A stretch of 47,564 nt of DNA from Alphaproteobacteria bacterium (GTDB taxonomy: Bacteria > Pseudomonadota > Alphaproteobacteria > UBA828), in the NCBI GenBank assembly GCA_022826345.1, contig JAJDVB010000129.1:1-47564 (forward strand). Reading direction: 5' to 3'. Shown here piece after piece: positions 25,094-33,170 of the stretch. How positions within the stretch are numbered: position 1 is the first letter of the stretch; every line of letters begins with the position of its first letter. The notes beneath the pieces are model-generated. The model worked only from the letters and a program-made list of their open reading frames with translations, had not been told where the DNA came from and did not search any database. Position numbers and translations under genes: made by a program.

Positions 25094-26694
25094 TTGCGCC
25101 TCACCGCGACGACGACGATATCCCTGCCGTCACCTACGACCTGGACGACGACAGCGTTGTCGTGATCATCGGCTCCGGCGCCGGCGGCGGGACCATGGCC
25201 GACGAGCTGACCCGGCGCGGCATCGACGTGGTTCTGCTAGAGGCCGGCCCGCGCTTCAAGACGAGCGACTTCGTCAACGACGAGTGGGCGATGAACGAGC
25301 TGCTCACCTGGAAGGACAAGCGCGACTGCACGGGCGGCGCGCCCGTCGCCCGCGATTACCCCACGGCGCCCACCTGGACCTGCAAGGCCCTAGGCGGCAC
25401 CACCCTCCACTGGACCTCCATGTGCCCGCGTCCCGATGACTACGAGTTCAAGGTTCGCACGACCTACAGCGACATGGACGGCGCCGCCCTGGAGGACTGG
25501 CCGCTCGACAACGAGGAGATGGAGCCCTTCTACCGCGAGGCCGAGATCAAGATGGGCGTCACCGGGCGGAACGGGATCCCGTTTCACCGGTCCTCCAACG
25601 CGGTCCGGGTCATGGAGCTCGGCGCGAAGCGCGTGGGCTACCGAGACTTCGGCCCCAACAACCTGGCGGTCAATCCGCTGCCCCGCGACGGCCGCAACGC
25701 CTGCGACCAGATCGGCTTCTGCATTCAGGGCTGCCGCTCCGGCGGCAAGTGGTCGACCTTTGCCTCCGAGCTGCCGCGCGCCGAGGCCACGGGGCGCTGC
25801 GAGATTCGCACCCGCTGCATGGTGCTTCGCATCGAGCACGACGAGCGCGACCGCATCAGCGGCGTCCTCTACGCCGACGCGTTCGGAGACCACCATTTTC
25901 AGAAGGCGCGGCTGGTCTGCGTTGCGGCAAATTCGATCGAGACCACGCGGCTGCTGCTCAACTCCGAGTCAAGCACGTGGCCGGACGGGCTCGCCAACGG
26001 CTCGGGCATGCTCGGCAAGCACTACATGCGCCACGTGACCGCCTACATGTACGCCGAATTCCCAAGGCCCGTGCGCATGTACCGCGGCCTGGTCGCTGCG
26101 GGCGTCATTCGCGACGAAGCCCGGCTCGATACGTCCCGCGGCTTTGCCGGCGGCTACTACTTTGGCTCCATCGGCCTCGGCCTGCCCTTCTACGCGGCGT
26201 TTCTAAGTCCGGGGCGCTGGGGCCGCGACTACGCGAGTTGGATCGAGGCCTATGAGCGCGTCGCGGGCCTGTTCGTGAATGGCGAAGACATGCCCATTGC
26301 CACCAACCGGGTGACGCTCCATCCCACCGAGAAGGACCAGCACGGGCTGCCGATCCCCCGTCTCAACCTCGACGATCATCCCAACGATCTGGCGATGAAG
26401 CGCCACGCCTACCGCAACGGGATCGCCATGCTGGAGGCAGCCGGCGCGCTCCGCGTCTTCTGCTCGCCGCCGCTGCCGGTCTCGCACAATCTCGGCACCT
26501 GCCGCATGAGCGAGGATCCCGACGCTGGCGTGGTCGACCGCTGGGGCCGGAGCCACGAGATTCCCAACCTCTTCATCTCCGACGGCAGCCAGTTCACCTC
26601 GTCGCTGGCGGGTAATCCCACGCTCACCATCGTCACCCTGGCCATCCGCCAGGCGGGCTACATCGCTCGACAGATGAGCCGCGGGGAAATCTGA
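25090..26694 (+). CDS. GMC-family FAD oxidoreductase
   Basis: 534 residues. FAD motif VVIIGSGAGGGTMADELTRRG (about 17-37), a CKALGGTTLHWTSM substrate-side loop, and the C-terminal catalytic His466 (VSHNLGTCRMS) with Asn509 (GNPTLT). GMC enzymes oxidise alcohol groups of sugars, polyols or choline-like molecules. The length and the paired subunit-3 gene place it with gluconate/fructose dehydrogenase-type GMC proteins, but the usual multiheme cytochrome c subunit is absent and an HdrD/GlpC-like Fe-S protein is in the operon instead. There is no signal peptide. The start is fixed by the ATGA overlap at 25090. Confidence 0.92.
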   Translation: MIAPHRDDDDIPAVTYDLDDDSVVVIIGSGAGGGTMADELTRRGIDVVLLEAGPRFKTSDFVNDEWAMNELLTWKDKRDCTGGAPVARDYPTAPTWTCKALGGTTLHWTSMCPRPDDYEFKVRTTYSDMDGAALEDWPLDNEEMEPFYREAEIKMGVTGRNGIPFHRSSNAVRVMELGAKRVGYRDFGPNNLAVNPLPRDGRNACDQIGFCIQGCRSGGKWSTFASELPRAEATGRCEIRTRCMVLRIEHDERDRISGVLYADAFGDHHFQKARLVCVAANSIETTRLLLNSESSTWPDGLANGSGMLGKHYMRHVTAYMYAEFPRPVRMYRGLVAAGVIRDEARLDTSRGFAGGYYFGSIGLGLPFYAAFLSPGRWGRDYASWIEAYERVAGLFVNGEDMPIATNRVTLHPTEKDQHGLPIPRLNLDDHPNDLAMKRHAYRNGIAMLEAAGALRVFCSPPLPVSHNLGTCRMSEDPDAGVVDRWGRSHEIPNLFISDGSQFTSSLAGNPTLTIVTLAIRQAGYIARQMSRGEI

Positions 26695-26775
26695 CCGCCT
26701 CTCTCCGCGACGCTGGCCGCGCGCCGGCATTCGAGCTATCCCGGCGAGAGGCGCATTCACATCATGGAGGAGAGC

Positions 26776-27174
26776 ATGGCGACGGTTTCGATGGTGGAGT
26801 ACGACGACGCCCCGCCGGAGGTCCGCGCGGTCTACGACGACATCATGGAGACCCGCAAGACCGACTGGATCAACAACTTCTGGAAGGTGCTGGCCAACGA
26901 TCCGCCGACGCTGGCGCGCACCTGGAACAGCATCAAGGAGGTAATGGCGCCCGGCGCTCTCGACCCGCTCACCAAGGAGCTGATCTATGTTGCGGTCAGC
27001 GCCACCAACGGCTGCGAGTACTGCATCCGCTCCCACACCGCAGGTGCGCGGCGGCAGGGGATGACCGACGCTATGCTGGTCGAACTGATGGCGGTGGTGG
27101 GCATGGCGAACGAGACCAACGCGCTCGCCAACGGCTACGCCGTCGATGTCGACTCGGCGTTTCTGAAGAAATAG
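26776..27174 (+). CDS. AhpD/carboxymuconolactone decarboxylase-like protein
   Basis: 132 residues from ATG 26776, chosen because GGAGGAG sits 6 bases upstream (another ATG at 26764 would place the site inside the gene). Cys80-x2-Cys83 with His87 in NGCEYCIRSHTAGA and Glu68 form the AhpD active-site pattern, usually a thiol-based peroxidase or disulfide reductase. It follows the GMC gene by 81 bases and is probably the last gene of the aminotransferase operon. A role in removing peroxide made by the flavoenzyme is plausible but inferred. Confidence 0.88.
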   Translation: MATVSMVEYDDAPPEVRAVYDDIMETRKTDWINNFWKVLANDPPTLARTWNSIKEVMAPGALDPLTKELIYVAVSATNGCEYCIRSHTAGARRQGMTDAMLVELMAVVGMANETNALANGYAVDVDSAFLKK

Positions 27175-27236
27175 CAGAAGCGGCGCCTGCGCGTCTTTGG
27201 CGCCCAAACCATCGGCTCGAAAGGCTGGTAGCCCGG

Positions 27237-27250
27237 ATTTCTCACGAGCG
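27237..27250 (+). repeat. Left terminal inverted repeat of the IS1380-type element
   Basis: ATTTCTCACGAGCG, exact reverse complement of 28307-28320. It lies 62 bases after the AhpD-like stop. Confidence 0.8.
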
Positions 27251-27313
27251 GGAGGTGCATCGGGGCTCTGAACGTAAGAAAGTTCTTCTGCGACAAAGAT
27301 CTAATCAGTTGCA

Positions 27314-27325
27314 GGGGAGCTCCCC
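27314..27325. repeat. 12-bp palindrome at the transposase ribosome site
   Basis: GGGGAGCTCCCC directly precedes the remnant transposase ATG at 27327 and overlaps its likely Shine-Dalgarno sequence. It could fold over the ribosome site or be a dimer-binding site. No function is shown. Confidence 0.4.
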
Positions 27326-27326
27326 G

Positions 27327-28145
27327 ATGCCTGCAGAGTGTATCCCGCCCGCGATGCAGTTTGCACGTCTCGATGGCCGTGCGATGGTGGTCGACTTCGG
27401 CGGCAGCTTAATGATCTCGGCGCGGGCGCGCTGCTGCTGGGCGCCACGAACCGGGCGATCGGGCTGTTGGTCCTCGACTTGGACGCCATCGATGACTCGC
27501 TGCACGGCCATCGGGAGGGGCGCTTCTTCCGCGGCTACTATGACTGCTACTGCTATCTGCCGCTCTACATCTTCTGCGGCGATCACCTACTGGCGGCGAA
27601 GCTGAGGCGGTCGAACATCGACGCCAGCGCCGGCGCGGCGGACGAGGTGGCGCTTCGCCAACTTCTCGTGGCCCACGCGCAAGAGCTGGAGCCGTGAGCG
27701 CCGCCTCGTCGCCAAGGCCGAGTGGATGCCGGGACGGGGTGAGGACGGCGCCAACCCTCGCTTCGTCGTCACCTCGCTGAGCGCGGCTGCCATCGACCGG
27801 CGGGACCTCTACGAGACGCTCTACTGCGCCCGCGGCGACATGGAGAACCGCATCAAGGAGTGCCAGCTCGACCTCTTCTCAGACCGCACCTCGGCTCACA
27901 CCATGCGCGCCAACCAGCTCCGCCTCTGGTTCGCCTCCATGGCCTACGTGCTGCTCGCAGCGCTGAGGCGCATCACCCTCGCCCACACCCGCCTCGCCAA
28001 AGCCACCTGCGGCTCGATCCGCCTCAAGCTGCTGAAGATCGCCGCCCAGGTTCGCATGAGTACGCGCCGCATCCGCATCGCCATGGCTACAGGTTCACCC
28101 CACGCACCCGAGTTCGCATGCGCTCACGCCCGATTATGCGTCTGA
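27327..28145 (+). pseudogene. IS1380-family transposase, frameshifted and doubly deleted
   Basis: Three pieces read in order. (1) From ATG 27327: MPAECIPPAMQFARLDGRAM then VVDFGG, the family N-terminus. (2) After a frame change near 27412: DLGAGALLLGATNRAIGL joined directly to LVLDLDAIDDSLHGHREGRF and GYYDCYCYLPLYIFCG then LLAAKLRRSNIDASAG; roughly 110 residues expected between GL and LDLD are gone. (3) After another frame change near 27660: TRKSWSRERRLVAKAEW, then NPRFVVTSL, MENRIKECQLDLFSDRTS, ANQLRLWFASMAYVLL, ending at 28145; about 80 residues around the central region are missing. It is not functional. Sizes of the losses are from my memory of the family. Confidence 0.85.
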
Positions 28146-28306
28146 CCTGAAACCCAGGACCCCGTCACCCTCCCGCCAACAACCAAGAACCCGCTCCAGC
28201 CTCAACCGCGCCCCAGGCGCCACCGCCACGCATGCGCTATCGCACAACCAACACAGCAAGGCCCCGCGCCAAACTCACCCGCCCTCCAAAATGGCCCAAC
28301 GACAGG

Positions 28307-28320
28307 CGCTCGTGAGAAAT
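28307..28320 (-). repeat. Right terminal inverted repeat of the IS1380-type element
   Basis: CGCTCGTGAGAAAT, perfect reverse complement of the left repeat. A further copy of ATTTCTCAC occurs 27 bases outside it at 28348-28356. Confidence 0.8.
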
Positions 28321-28607
28321 GCGAACTAAGTTCCTTACCGACAAAGGATTTCTCACTTCAGCCTCGACGGAGAATGCAGAGCGCAGGGTTGCATTTTCGG
28401 AGGGCCGGTCCCCGCGACAAGCACCCGTGAAAGGAATTGGGACGATGATGTCGCGCTACTTGGCGCTCTCCAGGAGTGGCATGCGCGCGGGATCGCCGCC
28501 AACCACCTGGCCGGCGCACGCGCCACTGCGAAGATTCCGAGAGCCGGTGACGGTATCGGGCAGGCGACGGGGACGACACGTTCCATTCGAACCGGCTCGC
28601 AAGGGCG
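28321..28607. other. Intergenic DNA between the IS remnant and the two-component gene
   Basis: No convincing gene. It holds GGATTTCTCAC at 28346, repeating the IS end, and CGACAAAG at 28339, also present inside the IS at 27291. Open frames across it have no recognisable domain. It may be a residue of an older insertion. Confidence 0.4.
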
Positions 28608-30965
28608 TCATTCTCCGCCGGGCGGGGCCATGCGGTAGCCGACGCCGCGAATGTTGAATATCCAGGTCGGGTTCGCCGCGTCCTCGCCGAGCTTGGCGCG
28701 GAGCTTCTTGACGAAGTTGCGAATGAGATCCATGTCGCCGGCCTCGCGCCCGCCCCAGACTTGGCGCAACAGCGCCTCGTAGGTCACGACCCGTCCGGCG
28801 TTGAGCGAAAGGACGCGCAGCAGCTCGTATTCCGTCGCGGTGAGCGTTATTTCGCGCCCGGAGACCGTGACCCGGTGCGACTCGTAGTGGATGGCGAGCG
28901 CGCCGAGCTCGAAGGGCTCGGGGCGTGCGACGCGTCGGAGCGCCGCTTCCACCCTGGCGATGAGCTCGGTGGGCGAGAACGGCTTGACGACGTAGTCGGC
29001 GGCGCCCGCCTTCAACGCCCTCGCGACGGTCTCGTCGCGGCCGTAACCGGAGATGAAGACGACCGGCAGGTCGGCGAGCTCCGGCACGCTCTCCATCAGC
29101 GCAATCCCGTCGGTGCCAGGCAGCATGAGGTCGAGCAGGACAAGGCGGGGATTCTCGGTCCGGATGATGTGGGAGAGTTCCGCGTGGTCGCCCGTCACGA
29201 GGGGGGCGTAGCCCGCTCCGCTGAGGATGTCGCGCACGTAGCGAAGTGTCTTCGGGTCGTCGTCCACCACCAGGATGCGGTTGGGCTCGCGCTGATCGGA
29301 CGCCGGATCGGCGGATCGGCGGCCGGAACGGGGGGCTTCGCCTTCACGGGTGTCTTCGACCGCCGGCAGGGTGAAGGTGAAGCGGCTGCCCTGGCCCAGG
29401 CCTGCGCTCTCGGCGCGAATGCGGCCCCCGTGCGCCTCCACCAGCCCCTTGCAGATGATGAGCCCGAGGCCGGTCCCTGCGGTCGCGCGTTCGCCGCCGC
29501 CGGCGGGGCCGGCATACTTGCGGAACAGATGCGGCAGCTGCCCGGGCGCGATGCCCCTGCCTTCGTCCGAGACTGAAATTGAGACGTGGACGTCATCGCG
29601 CTCGGCCGAGACCTGGATGGGGGAGGAGACGGGCGAGTGGCTCGCGGCGTTGGCGATCAGGTTGTTCAGAACCTGTGCGATGCGGCGGCGGTCGGCCATC
29701 ACAGGCGGCAGGTCCTGCGGCAGGTCGATACGCACGGTGTGCCGACCGCCTCCAGAAAGGAAGGTGTTCCGCGCACGGTCCACAAGCGCGGTCACCTCCG
29801 AGGGTTCCGGCGTTACCGAGAGCGTGCCCGCTTCGATGCGCCCGGCATCGAGCAGGGCACCGATGAGGCCACGCATGTGCCCGGCCTGCTCGCGGATGAT
29901 GCGATGGAACTCGTGCATCTCGGCCGGATCGAGGTCCGCCGACTCTTCCAGAAGCGTGGCGGCCGAGCCCATGATGGAAGTCAGCGGGGCGCGCAGCTCG
30001 TGGCTCACCAAGCCGAGGAACTCTGCGCGCAGCCGCTCCAGCTCCTGCAGCGGCGACAGGTCCTGAAGGGTCACCACGACCGAGCCGATCCCGCCACTCT
30101 CGGCGGGGATGGGCGTGGCGTTGATCAGCGTGCGCACGCTGCGCCCGTCCGGAACCGACAGCTCGACCTCCTCGCCGCGCACCGTCTCGCAGGTACCGAG
30201 CTGCTCCGCGATGGGGAACTCGCTGAGCGACACCTCGCGGCCGTCGCCGCGGCGAAAGGACATCACGTCCAGCAGCTCCTCCGCCGTGCGACCCGCCGTG
30301 CGCAGGCCTTCAGCGATGCGTCGCGTCTCGCGGTTGACAGACACCGGGCGGCCGCTTTGCGCATCGAAGACCACGACACCGACCGGCGAGGTCTCGATGA
30401 GAGCTTCGAGGTCAGCCCGCGCCTGGCGCTCGTCTCGATGCGCGCGCGCGTTGGCGATGGCGGTCGCCGCCTGCGAGGCGAACAGGACAAGAATCTCCTC
30501 GTCCTCGTCGGTGAAAGCCAGCGCCCCCTCCTTCTCAGCGAGGAAGAAGTTGCCGACATGGACGCCCCGGTAGCGCATCGGCGTGCCCTGGAAGGTCTTG
30601 GAGCGCATCAGGTCCGGGGAGAAGCCGAGGGAGCGGACCAGGGCGGGAAGGTCAGTGAGCCGGATTGGGCCGGGCAGGTCGCGGAAATGCGCGAACAGCT
30701 TCGGCCCGTCCGGCCAGTCGACGAACTGGCGCTGCTCATCGGGGGTGAAGCCCGAGGTGACGAACTCGCGCACCTCGCCCGCCTCGTCGATGGTGGTGAT
30801 GATGCCGTAGCGCGCGGCGGTCAGCGCGCAGGCGCTGTCGGCCGCCTCCTGCAGCACGGTGGTGACGTCGAGGCTCGCGCTGATGCGCAGCACCGCCGCG
30901 CTGAGCGCCGAGATCCGCTCGCGCAGCGCCTCGATCTCCTGCCGCGGTTCGCTGGTCTCGTTCAC
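28608..30965 (-). CDS. Single-polypeptide two-component system: GAF-PAS-histidine kinase-receiver-OmpR-type DNA-binding protein
   Basis: 785 residues from GTG 30965 (AAGGAAAAGG upstream); the frame stays open to 31145 but that extension is Arg/Pro-rich and unlike a domain. Domains in order: coiled coil (about 10-40), GAF (about 40-185), PAS (about 190-305), HisKA with His322 in GLVSHELRAPL, HATPase with NNLIANAASHSP, DEGRGIAPG and GTGLGLIICKGLVEAHGG, receiver with IRILVVDDD-type acidic pocket and Asp612 in LLDLMLPG and KPFSP, then a winged helix with LTATEYELLRVLSLNAGRVV and NIRGVGYRM. No membrane segment. Sensor, relay and transcription output lie on one soluble chain, so it should sense a cytoplasmic signal and bind DNA directly. 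Confidence 0.92.
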   Translation of the reverse strand: MNETSEPRQEIEALRERISALSAAVLRISASLDVTTVLQEAADSACALTAARYGIITTIDEAGEVREFVTSGFTPDEQRQFVDWPDGPKLFAHFRDLPGPIRLTDLPALVRSLGFSPDLMRSKTFQGTPMRYRGVHVGNFFLAEKEGALAFTDEDEEILVLFASQAATAIANARAHRDERQARADLEALIETSPVGVVVFDAQSGRPVSVNRETRRIAEGLRTAGRTAEELLDVMSFRRGDGREVSLSEFPIAEQLGTCETVRGEEVELSVPDGRSVRTLINATPIPAESGGIGSVVVTLQDLSPLQELERLRAEFLGLVSHELRAPLTSIMGSAATLLEESADLDPAEMHEFHRIIREQAGHMRGLIGALLDAGRIEAGTLSVTPEPSEVTALVDRARNTFLSGGGRHTVRIDLPQDLPPVMADRRRIAQVLNNLIANAASHSPVSSPIQVSAERDDVHVSISVSDEGRGIAPGQLPHLFRKYAGPAGGGERATAGTGLGLIICKGLVEAHGGRIRAESAGLGQGSRFTFTLPAVEDTREGEAPRSGRRSADPASDQREPNRILVVDDDPKTLRYVRDILSGAGYAPLVTGDHAELSHIIRTENPRLVLLDLMLPGTDGIALMESVPELADLPVVFISGYGRDETVARALKAGAADYVVKPFSPTELIARVEAALRRVARPEPFELGALAIHYESHRVTVSGREITLTATEYELLRVLSLNAGRVVTYEALLRQVWGGREAGDMDLIRNFVKKLRAKLGEDAANPTWIFNIRGVGYRMAPPGGE

Positions 30966-31891
30966 GACCTTTTCCTTCGCTGACCCGGTCCGCACTCCAG
31001 TTCCCGTAGCCTCCGGTCGCCCGCTGCGGCGCACCGGACGCACGCTCGGCGAGGCTTTGGCTGTGCTGACGGCACAGATGCGCCGGGGCCAACGTACTCC
31101 AACATTTACGAAATAAACACCAAACTGACCAATCTCGGTACACACAATTTACAAATAGTTCGGTAAGAATTGCCTCCAGGGCACTCGTTCGCGCGCGTCG
31201 CGCGCAGCAGCAGGAATGGCAGGACGCTCTTCATGCGGCCGGAACGAAGCGGGCAACCGACGGTGACGGCGTCGTGCCGAACGTCGGTCCTGCTGTGGTC
31301 CTGCCTAAGGTGGTGGGTTGGTGACCAACGCGAGTCGTCGAACGATGCGGATACGCGAATTCGTCGCCATCCTCGCCGGTGTTGTGGTCGCAGGCGTCGC
31401 ATGAAGCCTGCGTCGAGCCATGCTTGGTCGCGACGGAGACCTGGGCTCGATCGGCCAACGCCTTGTCCTCATCGAAGGCCTGCTCCGGGGAACTCGGGCC
31501 CTTCCAGAAGAAGAAGCATTGGCATCACGGAAAGGGCGGGAGCCTTCGGAGCATCAGCTCGATCCCTGTCTCGGCTTCCGTCCCTTGGGGCCGTCCGCCG
31601 TGTTCCTGCAGTCGCGGCGGGAATGCCCTCACTGGCGGACGGCCCCATCTCAGGGTTCAGTCCCCAATATGAGTTCGGGACCACTCGGCCGCCTGCCCCA
31701 TCCTCATGACGCCTTGCTGTGCTGCCGTGGGCGGGCGGCCGCTTTTTTTTGTGTCCACCAGCATGAGGGGCCGTTCCGCCTGCGGTCTGGCGGCAGCAGC
31801 CGCCCCCTCCCCTCGCGGTCTACGGCGAGGATGGCAGGCGTAGCGTACGGGAGGTGAGGTACGGCCGGCTTCAGCGGTGGAGGTCACGGCA
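30966..31891. other. Long stretch without a convincing gene
   Basis: Bases 31090-31170 form an AT-rich island upstream of the kinase, a likely promoter region, with two copies of TACCGA and two of GTAAAT on the minus strand. From 31170 to 31870 several short open frames exist but none carries a recognisable domain. A T8 run lies at 31743-31750. A 19-codon frame at 31345-31404 encodes a hydrophobic peptide described separately. The segment may be decayed genes. Confidence 0.4.
31345..31404 (+). CDS. Possible small hydrophobic peptide
   Basis: ATG 31345 to TGA gives 19 residues, MRIREFVAILAGVVVAGVA, which looks like a lone membrane helix or a truncated signal peptide; an in-frame GTG at 31321 would add 8 residues. 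No clear ribosome site. It may be the leftover 5' end of a broken exported-protein gene. Confidence 0.15.
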   Translation: MRIREFVAILAGVVVAGVA

Positions 31892-32230
31892 ATGGAGGTG
31901 AGCGCAGATCGGGAGGGCGGCATCCTGTCCGTGCGCGTGCAGGGGCGAATGGACGGCGCCAACGTCCGGCAGTTCATGGAGACTGTCCGAGGCGCCACTG
32001 AAGACGGCGACCGCGCGGTGATCACGGATTTCGAGCGGCTGGTCTACATCAGCAGCTCCGGACTTCGGGCCGTGCTCATGACCGCGAAGAGCCTCCGGAG
32101 CCGGGACGTCGGGTTCGCGCTGTGTTCCCTTTCCGACGTCGTCCGCGCTGCGTTCGGGACCAGCGGCTTCGACAGGATCATCACGATCCATCCGACCAGG
32201 GCCGACGCGCTGGCGGCGCTCGATCGTTGA
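31892..32230 (+). CDS. STAS domain protein (anti-sigma factor antagonist-like)
   Basis: 112 residues from ATG 31892, with GGAGG 8 bases upstream (GTG 31877 in frame is less likely). The STAS fold is clear: GILSVRVQGRMDGANVRQFM, then VITDFERLVYISSSGLRAVL, where the serine run before Gly is the usual phosphorylation site, and a C-terminal AFGTSGFDRIITIHPT. STAS antagonists are phosphorylated and bound by RsbW-like kinases. No kinase adjoins; the nearest RsbW-like gene is 10 kb upstream. A lipoprotein gene follows after 46 bases on the same strand. Confidence 0.9.
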   Translation: MEVSADREGGILSVRVQGRMDGANVRQFMETVRGATEDGDRAVITDFERLVYISSSGLRAVLMTAKSLRSRDVGFALCSLSDVVRAAFGTSGFDRIITIHPTRADALAALDR

Positions 32231-32276
32231 TGCGGTCGTTTTGACCCCTCGATCGCTTTTTATGGAGGACACCGAC

Positions 32277-33170
32277 ATGAGATACCCTCTCGCCTGCGTC
32301 CTGGCGGCGGCAGCCGCACTCTCCCTCGCGGCCTGCGGTGGGAGCGGCGATTCCGCGTCCGAGGGACCGCTCACCTCCGGCGAGATCAGGGCGTTAACCG
32401 GCCTGTCGGCGCCGACGGAGCCTCCGGAGGCGGCGCAGGAACGCAGCCAGGACATCTTCGCGCGCGCCGATTCCCTGATCATGTCCACGATCCACGGGGA
32501 AACGGGCAACGCGGAGTTTCCCACGTTCCGCCACATGACACAGTGCGGCGGGACGCGGTGCACCGTGACCGAGCCGCTGAGCGGCGCGGTCGATACGATC
32601 GAGCTCGTCAACACCCCACTCAGGCACGGCGCCGCCACCGCCATCGGCTCGAAGCACGGCATCACGCTCATGTCGGAGTCCTCGACCCATACGGGCGCGG
32701 ACCTTGCCAGTCTCGGCGCCTGGATAGAGCACAGCTCGTTCGCGATCCTGAACGAGCGCCAGACCGGCGAGGAGGGCACGGTCGATGTCTGGTACGGGAT
32801 CGGCATGGGCGATCTCACCGATCGCCCGCTGACCGGGTCCGCCACGTGGCTCGGCATCATGGTGGGAACGCCCATCGCCGGGGACGATCGTGGCGACCGG
32901 CTGGTGGGGACTGCGGCCCTGAACTACGACATGAGCGTCGGCGGGCTCGATGCCGGGTTCAGCGGTATCAAGAACATCGACCGCGGGACGGCGCATAGCG
33001 TCGAGACGGTGATCTTCTCCGACCTCGCGGTCGAGCCGGACGGGACCTTCGCCAGAGGCCAGTCCGGCGCACGCATCCAGGGCGGCTTCTACGGTCCCGG
33101 CCACGCCGAGGCGGCGGGCATCTTCGAGCAATCCAACATCGTCGGCGCCTTCGGCGCGAAGCGGCAGTAG
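32277..33170 (+). CDS. TbpB-barrel-like surface lipoprotein
   Basis: 297 residues from ATG 32277 with GGAGG upstream. Residues 1-20 form a lipoprotein signal ending LSLAAC, lipidated Cys20. The C-terminal part (about 165-297) contains repeated small beta-rich stretches, ATWLGIMVGTP, GTAALNYDMSVG and, at the end, ARIQGGFYGPGHAEAAGIFE followed by GAFGAKR, the ending typical of transferrin-binding-protein-B-like barrel lipoproteins. Relatives bind host iron proteins, heme or other ligands at the surface. No TonB-dependent receptor or Slam exporter gene is in the window, so ligand and export route are unknown. It follows the STAS gene. Confidence 0.75.
   Translation: MRYPLACVLAAAAALSLAACGGSGDSASEGPLTSGEIRALTGLSAPTEPPEAAQERSQDIFARADSLIMSTIHGETGNAEFPTFRHMTQCGGTRCTVTEPLSGAVDTIELVNTPLRHGAATAIGSKHGITLMSESSTHTGADLASLGAWIEHSSFAILNERQTGEEGTVDVWYGIGMGDLTDRPLTGSATWLGIMVGTPIAGDDRGDRLVGTAALNYDMSVGGLDAGFSGIKNIDRGTAHSVETVIFSDLAVEPDGTFARGQSGARIQGGFYGPGHAEAAGIFEQSNIVGAFGAKRQ

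Larger units (their letters stand above)
27237..28320 (+). mobile_element. Decayed IS1380-family element with intact terminal inverted repeats
   Basis: A 1084-base unit bounded by a perfect 14-bp inverted repeat and containing the remains of one IS1380-family transposase. Full-length elements are about 1.6 kb, so roughly a third of the internal sequence is missing. The transposase cannot be made intact, so movement would need a related transposase elsewhere. The direct-repeat target duplication is not obvious: bases beside the ends (CCGG and GCGA) do not match. Confidence 0.8.

Noticed and set aside
31743..31750. T8 run after a GC-rich stretch, as a possible terminator
   Set aside because: The preceding bases form at most a 4-5 bp stem and no gene ends just upstream.
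31420..31857. Possible 145-codon gene upstream of the STAS gene
   Set aside because: No domain, no ribosome site, and a composition that does not fit the neighbours.
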